Shown: positions 8,659-15,767 of the stretch, piece after piece | Position numbering within the stretch: the first letter of the stretch is position 1 | How the letters are laid out: each line of letters opens with the position of its first letter | NCBI GenBank assembly: GCA_017471085.1 | Contig: JAFUWW010000081.1 | Coordinates: 1-57,189, forward strand | DNA: 57,189 nt | Reading direction: 5' to 3' | Source: Bacteroidales bacterium | GTDB lineage: Bacteria > Bacteroidota > Bacteroidia > Bacteroidales > UBA932 | The notes under the pieces: generated by a model | What the model saw: the letters and a program-made list of their open reading frames with translations, nothing else | Told to the model about the DNA's origin: nothing | Databases searched by the model: none | Translations under genes and position numbers: made by a program

Positions 8659-9099
8659 CTAGGCCTCCTCCTGAGAGGCTGCGGCTTCCGCCTCACGTTC
8701 CTCGTCCGTCACGAATTCCAGCGAGGCGAAGTTCTTGAGGGCATTGTACCACTCCACCACCTTCTTCATGTGGGACACGTAGAAGCGGTTTTCATCATAA
8801 TTGGGCAGGGCCTTGGCAAACAGGGCCTTCAGCTCTTCGGGAGCGGCCTTGGCCGTGGGGGCGTCCTGGTCCCCGAGCACTTCGTGCAGTTTGCCGAACA
8901 CTTCCTGGAGTTTCACCTCGCCTTCATCGGTATAGATGGAGATGTCGGCCAGGGTGGTGATACCGGCGCTAGCGCTGAAATTGGAACGCTTCTTGTCTTC
9001 CAGGGCTTCCACGATGGCGCCGCTGCGGGATTGGGCGATATAAGTGAACAGTCCGTGCTGACCACGGATCGAAAGGGTTTTTGCGAGATCGGTTTTCAT
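8659..9099 (-). CDS. DUF5606 family protein
   Basis: A 146-residue protein of a Bacteroidota-specific family of unknown function. The start MKTDLAKTLSIRGQHGLFTY and the segment FYVSHMKKVVEWYNALKNFA near residue 110 are the family's most constant parts. The last dozen residues are acidic (DEEREAEAAASQEEA). The same frame runs upstream without a stop into coaE. I list it separately because the family is normally a free-standing protein of this length, its ATG is in the usual place, and a perfect -7 box lies 28 bases upstream. It is followed after three bases by rimO. Confidence 0.8.
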   Translation of the reverse strand: MKTDLAKTLSIRGQHGLFTYIAQSRSGAIVEALEDKKRSNFSASAGITTLADISIYTDEGEVKLQEVFGKLHEVLGDQDAPTAKAAPEELKALFAKALPNYDENRFYVSHMKKVVEWYNALKNFASLEFVTDEEREAEAAASQEEA

Positions 9100-9717
9100 T
9101 GCTTTTAAATCGTTGTTCAATATCTTGCAAAGATAGTTATTTTTGCCGAAAAAAACTTGTTCTGCCTCCTTGTAAAGCTCTTCAAGGGTGCCTTCGTTCC
9201 TGATAATGACATCGGCACGGGAAGAATCGATATCCTGGACGGCCATCCGCTGAAGGACCTTTTCCCGGGATGTGCCGTCCCGCTGCATGGCCCGCGCCAG
9301 ACGGACCTCCGGCGCCGCGTCCACCAGCACCACCGCATCGGCGATGCCGTCAAACAGAGGCTTGGAGAGGATGACGGCCGATTCCAGCACCACGAAAGGG
9401 GCGGAAGAAGGAACTGCCTCGCGCCACGACCGGAAATCGGCCAGCAGCGCGGGATACAGGAGGGATTCTACGGTATCGCGGGCGGAGGCATCCCGGAAAA
9501 TCAGGCCTGCAAGCGCGGCGCGGTCCAGTTTTCCGTCGTCCAGGCGGAGGGGGCGTCCCAGCCGCTCTTCCAGCAGAGGAAGGAGCGACGGGTCGGTATC
9601 GTACAACGCCTTGGCGCGGGAATCGCAGTCATAGACCGGAATCCCCCGCTCCCGGAGCAGGTTGCAGACGGCCGATTTGCCGCTTCCTATCCCTCCGGTG
9701 ACGATGACGGTTTTCAT
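8659..9717 (-). CDS. coaE: Dephospho-CoA kinase, open in frame into DUF5606
   Basis: Phosphorylates dephospho-CoA to CoA, the last step of CoA synthesis. Starting at MKTVIVTGGIGSGKS the P-loop GGIGSGKS lies at residues 8-15, followed by the family's DCDSRAK segment. A normal CoaE is about 190-205 residues, and the CoaE-like sequence here fades near residue 195 (EQVFFGKNNYLCK). There is no stop codon: the frame continues for 206 codons straight into the ATG of the DUF5606 gene, giving an uninterrupted 352-codon frame. Whether the cell makes a fusion is unknown, because a -7 promoter box and a standard DUF5606 start lie at the junction. The ATG overlaps the ybbR stop as ATGA. A sequencing or assembly error removing the stop is possible. 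Confidence 0.85.
   Translation of the reverse strand: MKTVIVTGGIGSGKSAVCNLLRERGIPVYDCDSRAKALYDTDPSLLPLLEERLGRPLRLDDGKLDRAALAGLIFRDASARDTVESLLYPALLADFRSWREAVPSSAPFVVLESAVILSKPLFDGIADAVVLVDAAPEVRLARAMQRDGTSREKVLQRMAVQDIDSSRADVIIRNEGTLEELYKEAEQVFFGKNNYLCKILNNDLKAMKTDLAKTLSIRGQHGLFTYIAQSRSGAIVEALEDKKRSNFSASAGITTLADISIYTDEGEVKLQEVFGKLHEVLGDQDAPTAKAAPEELKALFAKALPNYDENRFYVSHMKKVVEWYNALKNFASLEFVTDEEREAEAAASQEEA
9128..9135 (-). promoter_or_regulatory. -7 box inside the 3' end of coaE, for DUF5606-rimO
   Basis: On the minus strand TATCTTTG, a perfect TAnnTTTG. At about -33 there is only a T run, not TTTG, so strength is uncertain. It would allow DUF5606 and rimO to be expressed apart from coaE. Confidence 0.55.
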
Positions 9718-10685
9718 AGGGAAGCCTCTACACAGTCGAAAACTTCCGGCTGGACCCGATACTCCAGCACGCCGGCGGGAAGGCGGTGGACCCGGGGAGC
9801 ACACCGTCCCGTGATGGACGCCGCGAAGTCCTTGTAGTCCAGGTAGATCTTGAATTCCGGCAGCGGATCCTTGGCCAGCGGGAAGGAGCAGAGGAGCACC
9901 ACTTCCGCCGTTGCCGGGAACACTTGCAGCTGATGCCCGGCAGGCGCATTCCAGACCTCTACGGGGACCGTGCTCCGGAGTTCCACATACCGGGTGACCG
10001 GCAGTTCATAACTCACCTCCTCCACGGAGAAACGGACGCCGGGAATGCCGTTGAGGCGGAGGACACCGTGCCTGGATTCATGCACATCGTTGAGGGACAG
10101 ACGGGGGGTGGTCACTTTCTCGATGCCTTCCAGACGGGAATCCTCTCCGTAGACCGTCACCGAATCCGGCGAGGTGCGGAACGGGCCGCTCTGCATGTAC
10201 TGGGAGCGGGTGTGCACGGTCATCGGGACCTCTACCGGTACTTTCTTGTGGTTTTCCCGGGGAAAGATGAAACGGAGCGTATCGGTGATGAACGCCTCCA
10301 CCGTAGTGCCGTCACCGAAGAACTGGTTGACATAGGAATTCTTGGTGCCGCCGATAATGGAAAAAGCCTCGGAGCCCGTCCGGCGCATGTCGGCCGGGTC
10401 GAATTCCACCAGGATGGTCTTCTTCTCCCTGCGGCTGAGCTCGCGGACGAGGCGGAACCCCTGGGTACGGCAGCGGGCGCTGACCATGACGGTATTGGAC
10501 GACTGGTTCTGGTACCCGTCCAGGTTGCACTTGGCCACGACCGGCACGCTGACCGTACCGGAGTAGACCTGGGACAGGTTGCTGACCAGCCAGATAAGAC
10601 AGGCAAGCACCAGCGAGATGGTCAGCACCACCCACTTGCCTCCCAGCCTGATGCCGGGGCTGCCTGCGCCGCCTTTTATGGACAT
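9714..10685 (-). CDS. YbbR-like domain protein (CdaR-like)
   Basis: A 323-residue membrane-anchored protein. One N-terminal transmembrane helix (about residues 19-37, VVLTISLVLACLIWLVSNLS) is followed by an extracytoplasmic region rich in beta strands, consistent with YbbR repeats. In Firmicutes the YbbR protein CdaR regulates the c-di-AMP cyclase CdaA. In Bacteroidetes the gene commonly lies between yajC and coaE, as here, but no cdaA is in the window, so that role is only inferred from the family. The ATG lies six bases after the yajC stop, and the stop overlaps coaE. Confidence 0.8.
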   Translation of the reverse strand: MSIKGGAGSPGIRLGGKWVVLTISLVLACLIWLVSNLSQVYSGTVSVPVVAKCNLDGYQNQSSNTVMVSARCRTQGFRLVRELSRREKKTILVEFDPADMRRTGSEAFSIIGGTKNSYVNQFFGDGTTVEAFITDTLRFIFPRENHKKVPVEVPMTVHTRSQYMQSGPFRTSPDSVTVYGEDSRLEGIEKVTTPRLSLNDVHESRHGVLRLNGIPGVRFSVEEVSYELPVTRYVELRSTVPVEVWNAPAGHQLQVFPATAEVVLLCSFPLAKDPLPEFKIYLDYKDFAASITGRCAPRVHRLPAGVLEYRVQPEVFDCVEASL

Positions 10686-10691
10686 GGGACC

Positions 10692-11015
10692 CTACTTGGC
10701 ACCCTCGGCCTCGGAGTAGTCTTTCACGAGTCCCTGCTTGTCCACGCGCAGTTTCACGTCGCCGTCCACCTTGATGAGGGCGGTCTTCTCATTCACTTCC
10801 ACGATTTCGCCGTAGATGCCCCCGACGGTGACCACCTTGTCACCTTTCTTGAGAGCGTTGCGGAATTCCTGGAGTTCCTTCTGCTGCTTGCGCTGCGGAC
10901 GGATCATGAACAACCACATCACCAGGATGATGGCCGCGAACATGAGGATGGTGGGGAGGGCGCTCGTCTGCTGCTGGGCAGCTGCCTGAAGCGTAAAGAT
11001 AACGAGAGATTGCAT
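10692..11015 (-). CDS. yajC: Preprotein translocase subunit YajC
   Basis: Accessory subunit of the Sec translocon, associating with SecDF in the inner membrane. The 107 residues contain one transmembrane helix (about 20-40, LPTILMFAAIILVMWLFMIR) followed by the hallmark RPQRKQQKELQEFRNALKKG and GDKVVTVGGIYGEIVEV. It is nine bases downstream of nusB in the same operon, and SecDF is not in the window. Confidence 0.95.
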   Translation of the reverse strand: MQSLVIFTLQAAAQQQTSALPTILMFAAIILVMWLFMIRPQRKQQKELQEFRNALKKGDKVVTVGGIYGEIVEVNEKTALIKVDGDVKLRVDKQGLVKDYSEAEGAK

Positions 11016-11024
11016 AGTCGATAA

Positions 11025-11990
11025 TTAAATTAATCCTTTTCCGGTTTTATGGATGAAACCCGCGGCTTCCCTCTCCTTCAGGAGAGTATCCAGCAGGCCG
11101 TTTACGAAGCCCCGGCTCTTGGGCGTGGAATAATACTTGGAGATTTCCACATACTCGTTGATGGTGACCTTGAGCGGAATTTCGGGGAAGGTCTCCGCTT
11201 CCGCAAGGCCCATGGCGATGAGCACGGTGTCGGTAATATAGATGCGCTCCCTGTCCCATTTGGAGACAGAGCTGGCGACCAGGTCGGCGTATTCCTTGAA
11301 ACGGCCGAAGGCGGCGGTGAGCAGCGAATGGACGAACTGGCGGTCGCTGTCCGCCTTCCTGCCCTGGGCCTGCAGGATATCGCTCTGGTACAGCGGAGGA
11401 TAGGTCCAGCGGCCGGTCACGGCGATGTCGTCCAGCGAATGGAGGCAGGTGATGAGGGCGTACGGAAGGTCGTCGCTCCAGTAGACGGACTGGTCTTCCA
11501 GGATGGCCGCGAGGGCTTCGCTGTCTTCCAGTTCCTCCTGGAAAACATGCTTCCAGAGGGCCACGTCCCGCGAGAGGGACTCACCGGTCGCACCCATGTA
11601 GTCCTGATACCAGGAGCGGGTTTTCAGGGTTTCGTACAGATCGTGCAGGAAGACATCGTCCTGCGACCAGGAGAGTTTCTTCTTCTCCAGCAGCTTCCTG
11701 AAGTCGGGATCTTCCTCCAGGAGGGCCGATACTTTATTCTCTACGAAACGCAGATTGGGGTGAAGGTCTTCTTCGGTGGGATTGAACTTGGCCTTGGCGG
11801 CTTCCGTGCGCCGGGCGGCCTCCGCCGTGAGGGCGGGTATGAGCGAGAGCATCAGCAGGTACAGTTCCCGCGTGGCTTCGGATGAAGTATCCAGATTCGC
11901 AATCGCCTCTTTCAACGTCAGATCCGGATTCTCCGCATAGGAGTAGAGGACCTTGAACGCCTTGATTCTGAGGATACGTCGGTTAAGCAT
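11025..11990 (-). CDS. nusB: Transcription antitermination factor NusB
   Basis: RNA-binding factor that joins NusE (S10) on boxA during rRNA antitermination. The start MLNRRILRIKAFKVLYSYAE (11990) matches the family; an upstream extension of 40 codons would cross the promoter. At 321 residues it is about twice the length of E. coli NusB. The long helical middle is normal for Bacteroidota, and the conserved C-terminal core is RERIYITDTVLIAMGLAE, VTINEYVEISKYYSTPKS and GFVNGLLD. It is the first gene of the operon that continues with yajC, ybbR, coaE, DUF5606, rimO and a lipoprotein. Confidence 0.93.
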   Translation of the reverse strand: MLNRRILRIKAFKVLYSYAENPDLTLKEAIANLDTSSEATRELYLLMLSLIPALTAEAARRTEAAKAKFNPTEEDLHPNLRFVENKVSALLEEDPDFRKLLEKKKLSWSQDDVFLHDLYETLKTRSWYQDYMGATGESLSRDVALWKHVFQEELEDSEALAAILEDQSVYWSDDLPYALITCLHSLDDIAVTGRWTYPPLYQSDILQAQGRKADSDRQFVHSLLTAAFGRFKEYADLVASSVSKWDRERIYITDTVLIAMGLAEAETFPEIPLKVTINEYVEISKYYSTPKSRGFVNGLLDTLLKEREAAGFIHKTGKGLI

Positions 11991-12014
11991 GATGTCAAAA
12001 CAAATAAATTTGCA

Positions 12015-12052
12015 CAAAGTTAGTGTTTTTTTCAATAATTTCCCTACATTTG
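12015..12052. promoter_or_regulatory. Divergent promoters for nusB (-) and the PUR protein (+)
   Basis: The minus strand carries TAACTTTG (12022-12015) for nusB; the plus strand carries TACATTTG (12045-12052) for the DUF3276 gene. Both are perfect TAnnTTTG boxes separated by 22 bp, so each -7 box falls where the other promoter's -33 box should be. Neither has a good TTTG. Confidence 0.7.
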
Positions 12053-12080
12053 TATTCAGAAAACCAAATGAACTTACACA

Positions 12081-12422
12081 ATGTACAGTGAAGATTATGA
12101 GCGGGGACACGCCCAGGAGCGTAACTCGGAAGATGTGTATTCAAAGCCGGTCCGCGCCGGGAAGCGCACCTATTTCTTCGACGTGAAGGCCACCAAGGGG
12201 AACAACGATTTCTACCTGACCATCACCGAAAGCAAGCGCCGCCAGGAGCGTGACGGCTCATTTGGATTTGACAAGCACAAGATTTTCCTCTATAAAGAAG
12301 ATTTCGAAAAATTTGCCGAAGGCCTGCAGGATGCAGTCCATTACATCCTCCACGATCTGCTGCACGACCAACCCATCCGGCAATACACTCCGCGGGAAGA
12401 CCAGGAGAACGAGGAATTCTAA
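12081..12422 (+). CDS. DUF3276 / PUR family nucleic-acid-binding protein
   Basis: A 113-residue protein of the Bacteroidota DUF3276 family, which has a PUR-alpha-like single-stranded DNA/RNA binding fold. Constant features are visible: RAGKRTYFFDVKATKGNNDF, LTITESKR, and FDKHKIFLYKEDFEKFAEGL. The N-terminus is short and acidic, the C-terminus (PREDQENEEF) is charged and probably disordered. It has its own promoter and a strong terminator. The cellular target is unknown; a role in nucleic-acid metabolism is inferred from the fold. Confidence 0.9.
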   Translation: MYSEDYERGHAQERNSEDVYSKPVRAGKRTYFFDVKATKGNNDFYLTITESKRRQERDGSFGFDKHKIFLYKEDFEKFAEGLQDAVHYILHDLLHDQPIRQYTPREDQENEEF

Positions 12423-12433
12423 TCCATCAAAAG

Positions 12434-12458
12434 ACCGGCATCCATTGCCGGTTTTTTT
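12434..12458 (+). terminator. Intrinsic terminator of the PUR gene
   Basis: ACCGGCA (12434-12440), loop TCCAT, TGCCGGT (12446-12452), then a run of T to 12458. A perfect 7-bp stem. Confidence 0.9.
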
Positions 12459-12488
12459 GAATATGCCAACCACACTAACACAAAAACT

Positions 12489-13316
12489 ATGGATTCCAGA
12501 ATTGAAAGAATTGAAGCTGCCGTGCAGTCCGTAGGAGCGCGGCTTTCCGGCCTCAAGCCGCAGATCGGCATCGTGCTGGGCAGCGGCCTGGGCCGCCTGG
12601 CAGACGCCATCCAGGACCCTGTCGTCATCCCCTACCGGGACATCCCCGGCTTCCCCGTATCCACCGCAGTGGGACACAAGGGCAATTTCATCGTAGGCAC
12701 CTTGGGCGGCAAATGCGTCATCGCCATGCAGGGCCGCATACACTATTATGAAGGATACGGCATGGAAAGCGTAGTGCTTCCCATCCGCGTCATGATCGGG
12801 ATGGGCATCCGCTGCCTGCTGGTCTCCAACGCGGCCGGCGGCGTTAGTTTCAGCCTGCACCTGGGAGACCTCATGATCATCCGGGACCATATCAACCTCC
12901 TCCCCAATCCGCTGATCGGCCCCAACATGGACAAGGAAGGTCCCCGGTTCCCCGACATGACCCGCCCGTACGACCCGTCCCTCATCAAACTGGCGGAGGA
13001 ACTGGCCGCCCGGATGGGCATCGAGGTCAAGAAGGGCGTGTATATCGGCGACACCGGCCCCAGTTATGAAACCCCGGCCGAATACAAATTCTACCGCGCC
13101 ATCGGGGCGGATGCCGTAGGTATGTCCACCGTCCCGGAGGTCATCGTGGCCCGTCACGCCGGCATCCCGGTGTTCGGTATGTCCGTGATCACCAACGAGG
13201 CCCACGACGACTACTCGGAAGACTATGAGAACGACGGCGAAGACGTTGTAAGGGCTGCCAACGCCGCCGCAGACAAGATGACCAGCCTGTTCAAGAAGAT
13301 TATCGAGCACATTTAG
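12489..13316 (+). CDS. Purine nucleoside phosphorylase, copy 1 (Asn at specificity position)
   Basis: Trimeric-type (PNP-I) phosphorylase that splits purine nucleosides with phosphate into base plus ribose 1-phosphate for purine salvage. The 275 residues include the phosphate loop GSGLGRLAD (31-39), HKGN and GRIHYYEGY, SNAAGG, and the base-binding segment GPSYETPAE with Glu194. Asn236 (in MSVITN) aligns with human PNP Asn243 and lies 42 residues after that Glu, as in the human enzyme; this pair selects 6-oxopurines such as inosine and guanosine. A paralogue follows four bases after the stop and is about two-thirds identical by eye. No clear -7 box lies in front, so expression may rely on read-through past 12434-12458. 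Confidence 0.93.
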   Translation: MDSRIERIEAAVQSVGARLSGLKPQIGIVLGSGLGRLADAIQDPVVIPYRDIPGFPVSTAVGHKGNFIVGTLGGKCVIAMQGRIHYYEGYGMESVVLPIRVMIGMGIRCLLVSNAAGGVSFSLHLGDLMIIRDHINLLPNPLIGPNMDKEGPRFPDMTRPYDPSLIKLAEELAARMGIEVKKGVYIGDTGPSYETPAEYKFYRAIGADAVGMSTVPEVIVARHAGIPVFGMSVITNEAHDDYSEDYENDGEDVVRAANAAADKMTSLFKKIIEHI

Positions 13317-13320
13317 ACGT

Positions 13321-14145
13321 ATGACTAAACTGGAAACCATTCACGCGGCGGCAGACTATGTCCGCGGCATCATCGGAGATTCGCAGCCCCTGGTGGGCAT
13401 CGTCCTGGGCAGCGGCCTGGGAAAACTGGCCGACGAGATCACCAGCCCCCGGGTCATCCCCTACCGGGATATCCCCGGCTTCCCGTCCTCCACCGCCATC
13501 GGCCATAAAGGCAACTACATCGTCGGAGAACTGGGCGGAAAGCCCGTAATCGCCATGCAGGGACGCATCCATTACTACGAGGGCTACGATATGTTCGAAG
13601 TCACCCTGCCCATCCAGGTGATGAAGGTCCTGGGCATCCGCTACCTCTTCGTGTCCAACGCGGCGGGCGGTACCAACCTGTCCTTCCACGTGGGAGACCT
13701 TATGATCATCAAGGACCACATCAACCTGCTGCCCAACCCCCTGATCGGCCCCAACATCGACGAGTTCGGCCCGCGTTTCCCGGATATGACCCGCCCGTAC
13801 GACCCCGGCCTCATCCGCCAGGCGGAAGAGATTGCCGACAATCTGGGAATCGCCCTTCGCAAAGGCGTTTACGTGGCCTGCACCGGCCCCAGCTATGAAA
13901 CCCCGGCGGAATACCGCTACTTCCGCGCCATCGGGGCGGACGCCGTGGGCATGAGCACCACGCCGGAAGTGATTGTGGCCCGCCACAGCGGCATCCCGGT
14001 GTTCGGGATGTCCGTGATCACGGACGTGGCCCACGCCACGGACGATGAAGACTATGTCACCGACGGCGAGGCCATCGTGAAGGCGGCCGACGCCGCGGCA
14101 GACCGGATGTCCCTGCTGTTCAGGAAACTGATCGCAACGCTGTAG
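13321..14145 (+). CDS. Purine nucleoside phosphorylase, copy 2 (Asp at specificity position)
   Basis: Second PNP-I family member, 274 residues, immediately downstream of copy 1 and almost certainly co-transcribed. The phosphate loop GSGLGKLAD, GRIHYYEGY, SNAAGG and GPSYETPAE (Glu193) are all intact, so it should be active. The residue aligned with human Asn243 is Asp235 (MSVITD). Asp at this place is found in methylthioadenosine phosphorylases, and the human N243D change is reported to favour adenosine. Copy 2 may therefore accept 6-aminopurine nucleosides; this is inference. Many Bacteroidota annotations may still call it inosine/guanosine-specific. Confidence 0.9.
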   Translation: MTKLETIHAAADYVRGIIGDSQPLVGIVLGSGLGKLADEITSPRVIPYRDIPGFPSSTAIGHKGNYIVGELGGKPVIAMQGRIHYYEGYDMFEVTLPIQVMKVLGIRYLFVSNAAGGTNLSFHVGDLMIIKDHINLLPNPLIGPNIDEFGPRFPDMTRPYDPGLIRQAEEIADNLGIALRKGVYVACTGPSYETPAEYRYFRAIGADAVGMSTTPEVIVARHSGIPVFGMSVITDVAHATDDEDYVTDGEAIVKAADAAADRMSLLFRKLIATL

Positions 14146-14152
14146 GCGGCTG

Positions 14153-14827
14153 CTAGAACAAGAAAGAGATACCTCCTGTCATCGAGAAAAAATGGCGGGA
14201 GGTTTCTTCGTCCACAGAGGTGAACGAATAGTGATATACCGGCGTGATATTGAGGCCGATCCGCCAGATGGGGATGGACAGGACCAGGCCGACATCGCCG
14301 GTGACGGCCGGCTTGCCGCCGTACCAGGCAGGCGTAAGCCCCAAGAAATACTCCGAGCGGCGGAACAGCGCCAGCAGGAAGTCGTACAGGATGTTGCGGC
14401 CCACGCCGCTCATATCACCGTAGTAGCCGCCGCGGACCACATCGTACACGGCCATCTCGGCCGCATTCACCAGGCTCGTGCCCATACTGACGGTCCCGGG
14501 ACGCCATACCAGGGCCAGCGGAATGCCCGCTCCCCCCTCGCCCACCAGCTGGACCCCGGTCCTGAAGGCCAGCCGGCCGTAGAACTGGCGGGTGTACAGG
14601 GCCGACAGCATCCATTGCGACGGACCGCTGCCCTTGATGGGCGTATAGAAGCCATATTCGGCCCGCAAGTCCTGGATGGAATACTCAGGATTGAAACGGG
14701 GACGGACCACCTGCGACGGCTCGCTGCCCGGATGGACGGGAACTTCCGGGTCGAAACGCACGTGCTCCTGGGCGGACAGAGTCCACACGGCCAGCGCACA
14801 GAAAGCGGAGAGAAGGATTCTTTTCAC
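14153..14827 (-). CDS. Hypothetical secreted protein, probably outer-membrane beta barrel
   Basis: About 224 residues, not recognised. The frame extends upstream without ATG. I use the GTG at 14827 because it gives a clean signal peptide (KRILLSAFCALAVWTLSAQ) and because the promoter at 14858-14890 would exclude more upstream starts. After the signal the protein has alternating polar and aromatic strands (WMLSALYTRQFYGRLAFRTG, YFLGLTPAWYGGKP, IPIWRIGLNITPVYHYSF) and ends in FSMTGGISFLF. A terminal aromatic residue and such strands are typical of outer-membrane barrels. It converges on the second PNP gene with seven bases between stops. Confidence 0.65.
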   Translation of the reverse strand: MKRILLSAFCALAVWTLSAQEHVRFDPEVPVHPGSEPSQVVRPRFNPEYSIQDLRAEYGFYTPIKGSGPSQWMLSALYTRQFYGRLAFRTGVQLVGEGGAGIPLALVWRPGTVSMGTSLVNAAEMAVYDVVRGGYYGDMSGVGRNILYDFLLALFRRSEYFLGLTPAWYGGKPAVTGDVGLVLSIPIWRIGLNITPVYHYSFTSVDEETSRHFFSMTGGISFLF

Positions 14828-14857
14828 AGTTTTTGGGCTCGAAGGGTTAAAAACATA

Positions 14858-14890
14858 CAAAAATAATCGTTTTCTTCGCAAAAATACAAA
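14858..14890 (-). promoter_or_regulatory. Promoter of the outer-membrane-type gene
   Basis: On the minus strand TTTG (14890-14887), a 21-nt spacer, then TATTTTTG (14865-14858). Its position decides the start codon choice for the gene at 14153-14827. Confidence 0.75.
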
Positions 14891-14921
14891 GTATGCCTTC
14901 TTTTTATTGAAGGAATTTTAT

Positions 14922-14929
14922 TAAATTTG
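14922..14929 (+). promoter_or_regulatory. -7 box for the coiled coil-zapA-6S unit
   Basis: TAAATTTG, perfect TAnnTTTG, 23 bases before the start codon at 14953. The -33 region is only T-rich. Confidence 0.6.
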
Positions 14930-14952
14930 CACAAATAAGGTAAAAACCGGCG

Positions 14953-15222
14953 ATGCTGGAAGATCTGAGAAAAAAAATCGAAAGGCTGATTGCACTTTAT
15001 GAGGCTGAGAAAGCGGAGAACCAACGGCTTCGCGAAGAGCTACAATCGTGCAAGGAAACCGGTGCAAACCTTAAGGAGCAGATCATGGATTTGGAGTCTG
15101 AGATAGAGACCCGCAAACTCACGGAAGCCTTCACCGCCGGCGGAGACAGAGCCGCCGCCAAGGAAAAGGTCGATACACTCATCAGGGAGATCGGTAAATG
15201 CATCTCCTATTTGGAGGATTGA
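14953..15222 (+). CDS. Small coiled-coil protein upstream of ZapA
   Basis: 89 residues, predicted to be almost entirely coiled coil: heptad-like RKKIERLIALYEAEKAENQR, then EELQSCKETGANLKEQIMDL and ESEIETRK, ending in a short conserved-looking tail (DTLIREIGKCISYLED). No enzyme motif is present. A small coiled-coil gene directly before zapA is common in Bacteroidota, so a division role as a ZapA partner, comparable in idea to ZapB, is plausible but inferred from position and shape only. Its stop is two bases before the zapA ATG. Confidence 0.7.
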   Translation: MLEDLRKKIERLIALYEAEKAENQRLREELQSCKETGANLKEQIMDLESEIETRKLTEAFTAGGDRAAAKEKVDTLIREIGKCISYLED

Positions 15223-15224
15223 CG

Positions 15225-15515
15225 ATGGACCAGAAGATCAGCATCAAGATTGCAGGCCGGACCTACAACCTCATGGCCTCTTCCCCGGAACAGGAAGAAG
15301 TCTACCGGCTGGCCGCTGAAGCCATCAACAAGCGCCTCGCCGCCTACACCCGGAAGAATCCGGACAAGACTATCATGGACCTGATGTCCCTGGTGGCTTT
15401 GAACGAGACGGTCTACAGGATAGGTCTCCAGAAAGAACTCGAGCGTAACGAAAAGGAAAAAGGCGAACTGGAGAGGGACCTGGACCGCTATCTTCAAGAC
15501 ACCAGCACAAAATAA
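15225..15515 (+). CDS. zapA: Cell division protein ZapA
   Basis: 96-residue FtsZ-ring stabiliser. The ATG at 15225 (MDQKISIKIAGRTYNLMASS) is preferred over an upstream start at 15198 that would overlap the previous gene. The N-terminal globular domain (ISIKIAGRTYNL, EEVYRLAAEAINKRL) is followed by a C-terminal coiled coil (LQKELERNEKEKGELERDLD), as in the family. A 6S-like RNA begins at the base after the stop codon, and rny lies beyond it. Confidence 0.9.
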   Translation: MDQKISIKIAGRTYNLMASSPEQEEVYRLAAEAINKRLAAYTRKNPDKTIMDLMSLVALNETVYRIGLQKELERNEKEKGELERDLDRYLQDTSTK

Positions 15516-15702
15516 GCCGTCAACCATCGAAAGCTGAAATCAACACGTTTCAACGCGCCGGGTTGACTCAGACCGGGGATGACGGGCCCATTTTACCCGT
15601 AAAGGGGATTCTGCAGCGATGCAGGACGGGGGATATCAGTAACCGGTCGGGACCCAAATCTTATCCCATAAGATTTTCTGACTAGATGCTGACGGCTTTT
15701 TT
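15516..15702 (+). ncRNA. ssrS: 6S-like RNA (SsrS candidate)
   Basis: The region between zapA and rny has no protein but folds as a long rod. Nested pairings are GCCGTCA (15516-15522) with TGACGGC (15690-15696), GACCGG (15571-15576) with CCGGTC (15643-15648), and an apical hairpin CTGCA-GCGA-TGCAG (15611-15624). A local hairpin ATCTTAT-CCC-ATAAGAT (15658-15674) sits on the 3' side, and six T follow the closing helix (15697-15702). The span of about 181 nt, the rod shape with interior bulges, and the zapA-rny location fit 6S RNA, which binds the housekeeping RNA polymerase by mimicking an open promoter. The name is inferred from architecture and place; I could not run a covariance model. Confidence 0.65.
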
Positions 15703-15712
15703 CCAATTACAT

Positions 15713-15742
15713 GGCAGCTCCTGCAAGGGGGCTGCCTGTTTT
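15713..15742 (+). terminator. Terminator between the 6S-like RNA and rny
   Basis: Nine-pair stem with one G-U (15713-15721 with 15728-15736), loop TGCAAG, then TGTTTTG. It may be a back-up terminator for the zapA-6S transcript. Confidence 0.7.
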
Positions 15743-15767
15743 GTTTGAAACTTAATTAATAATATAT

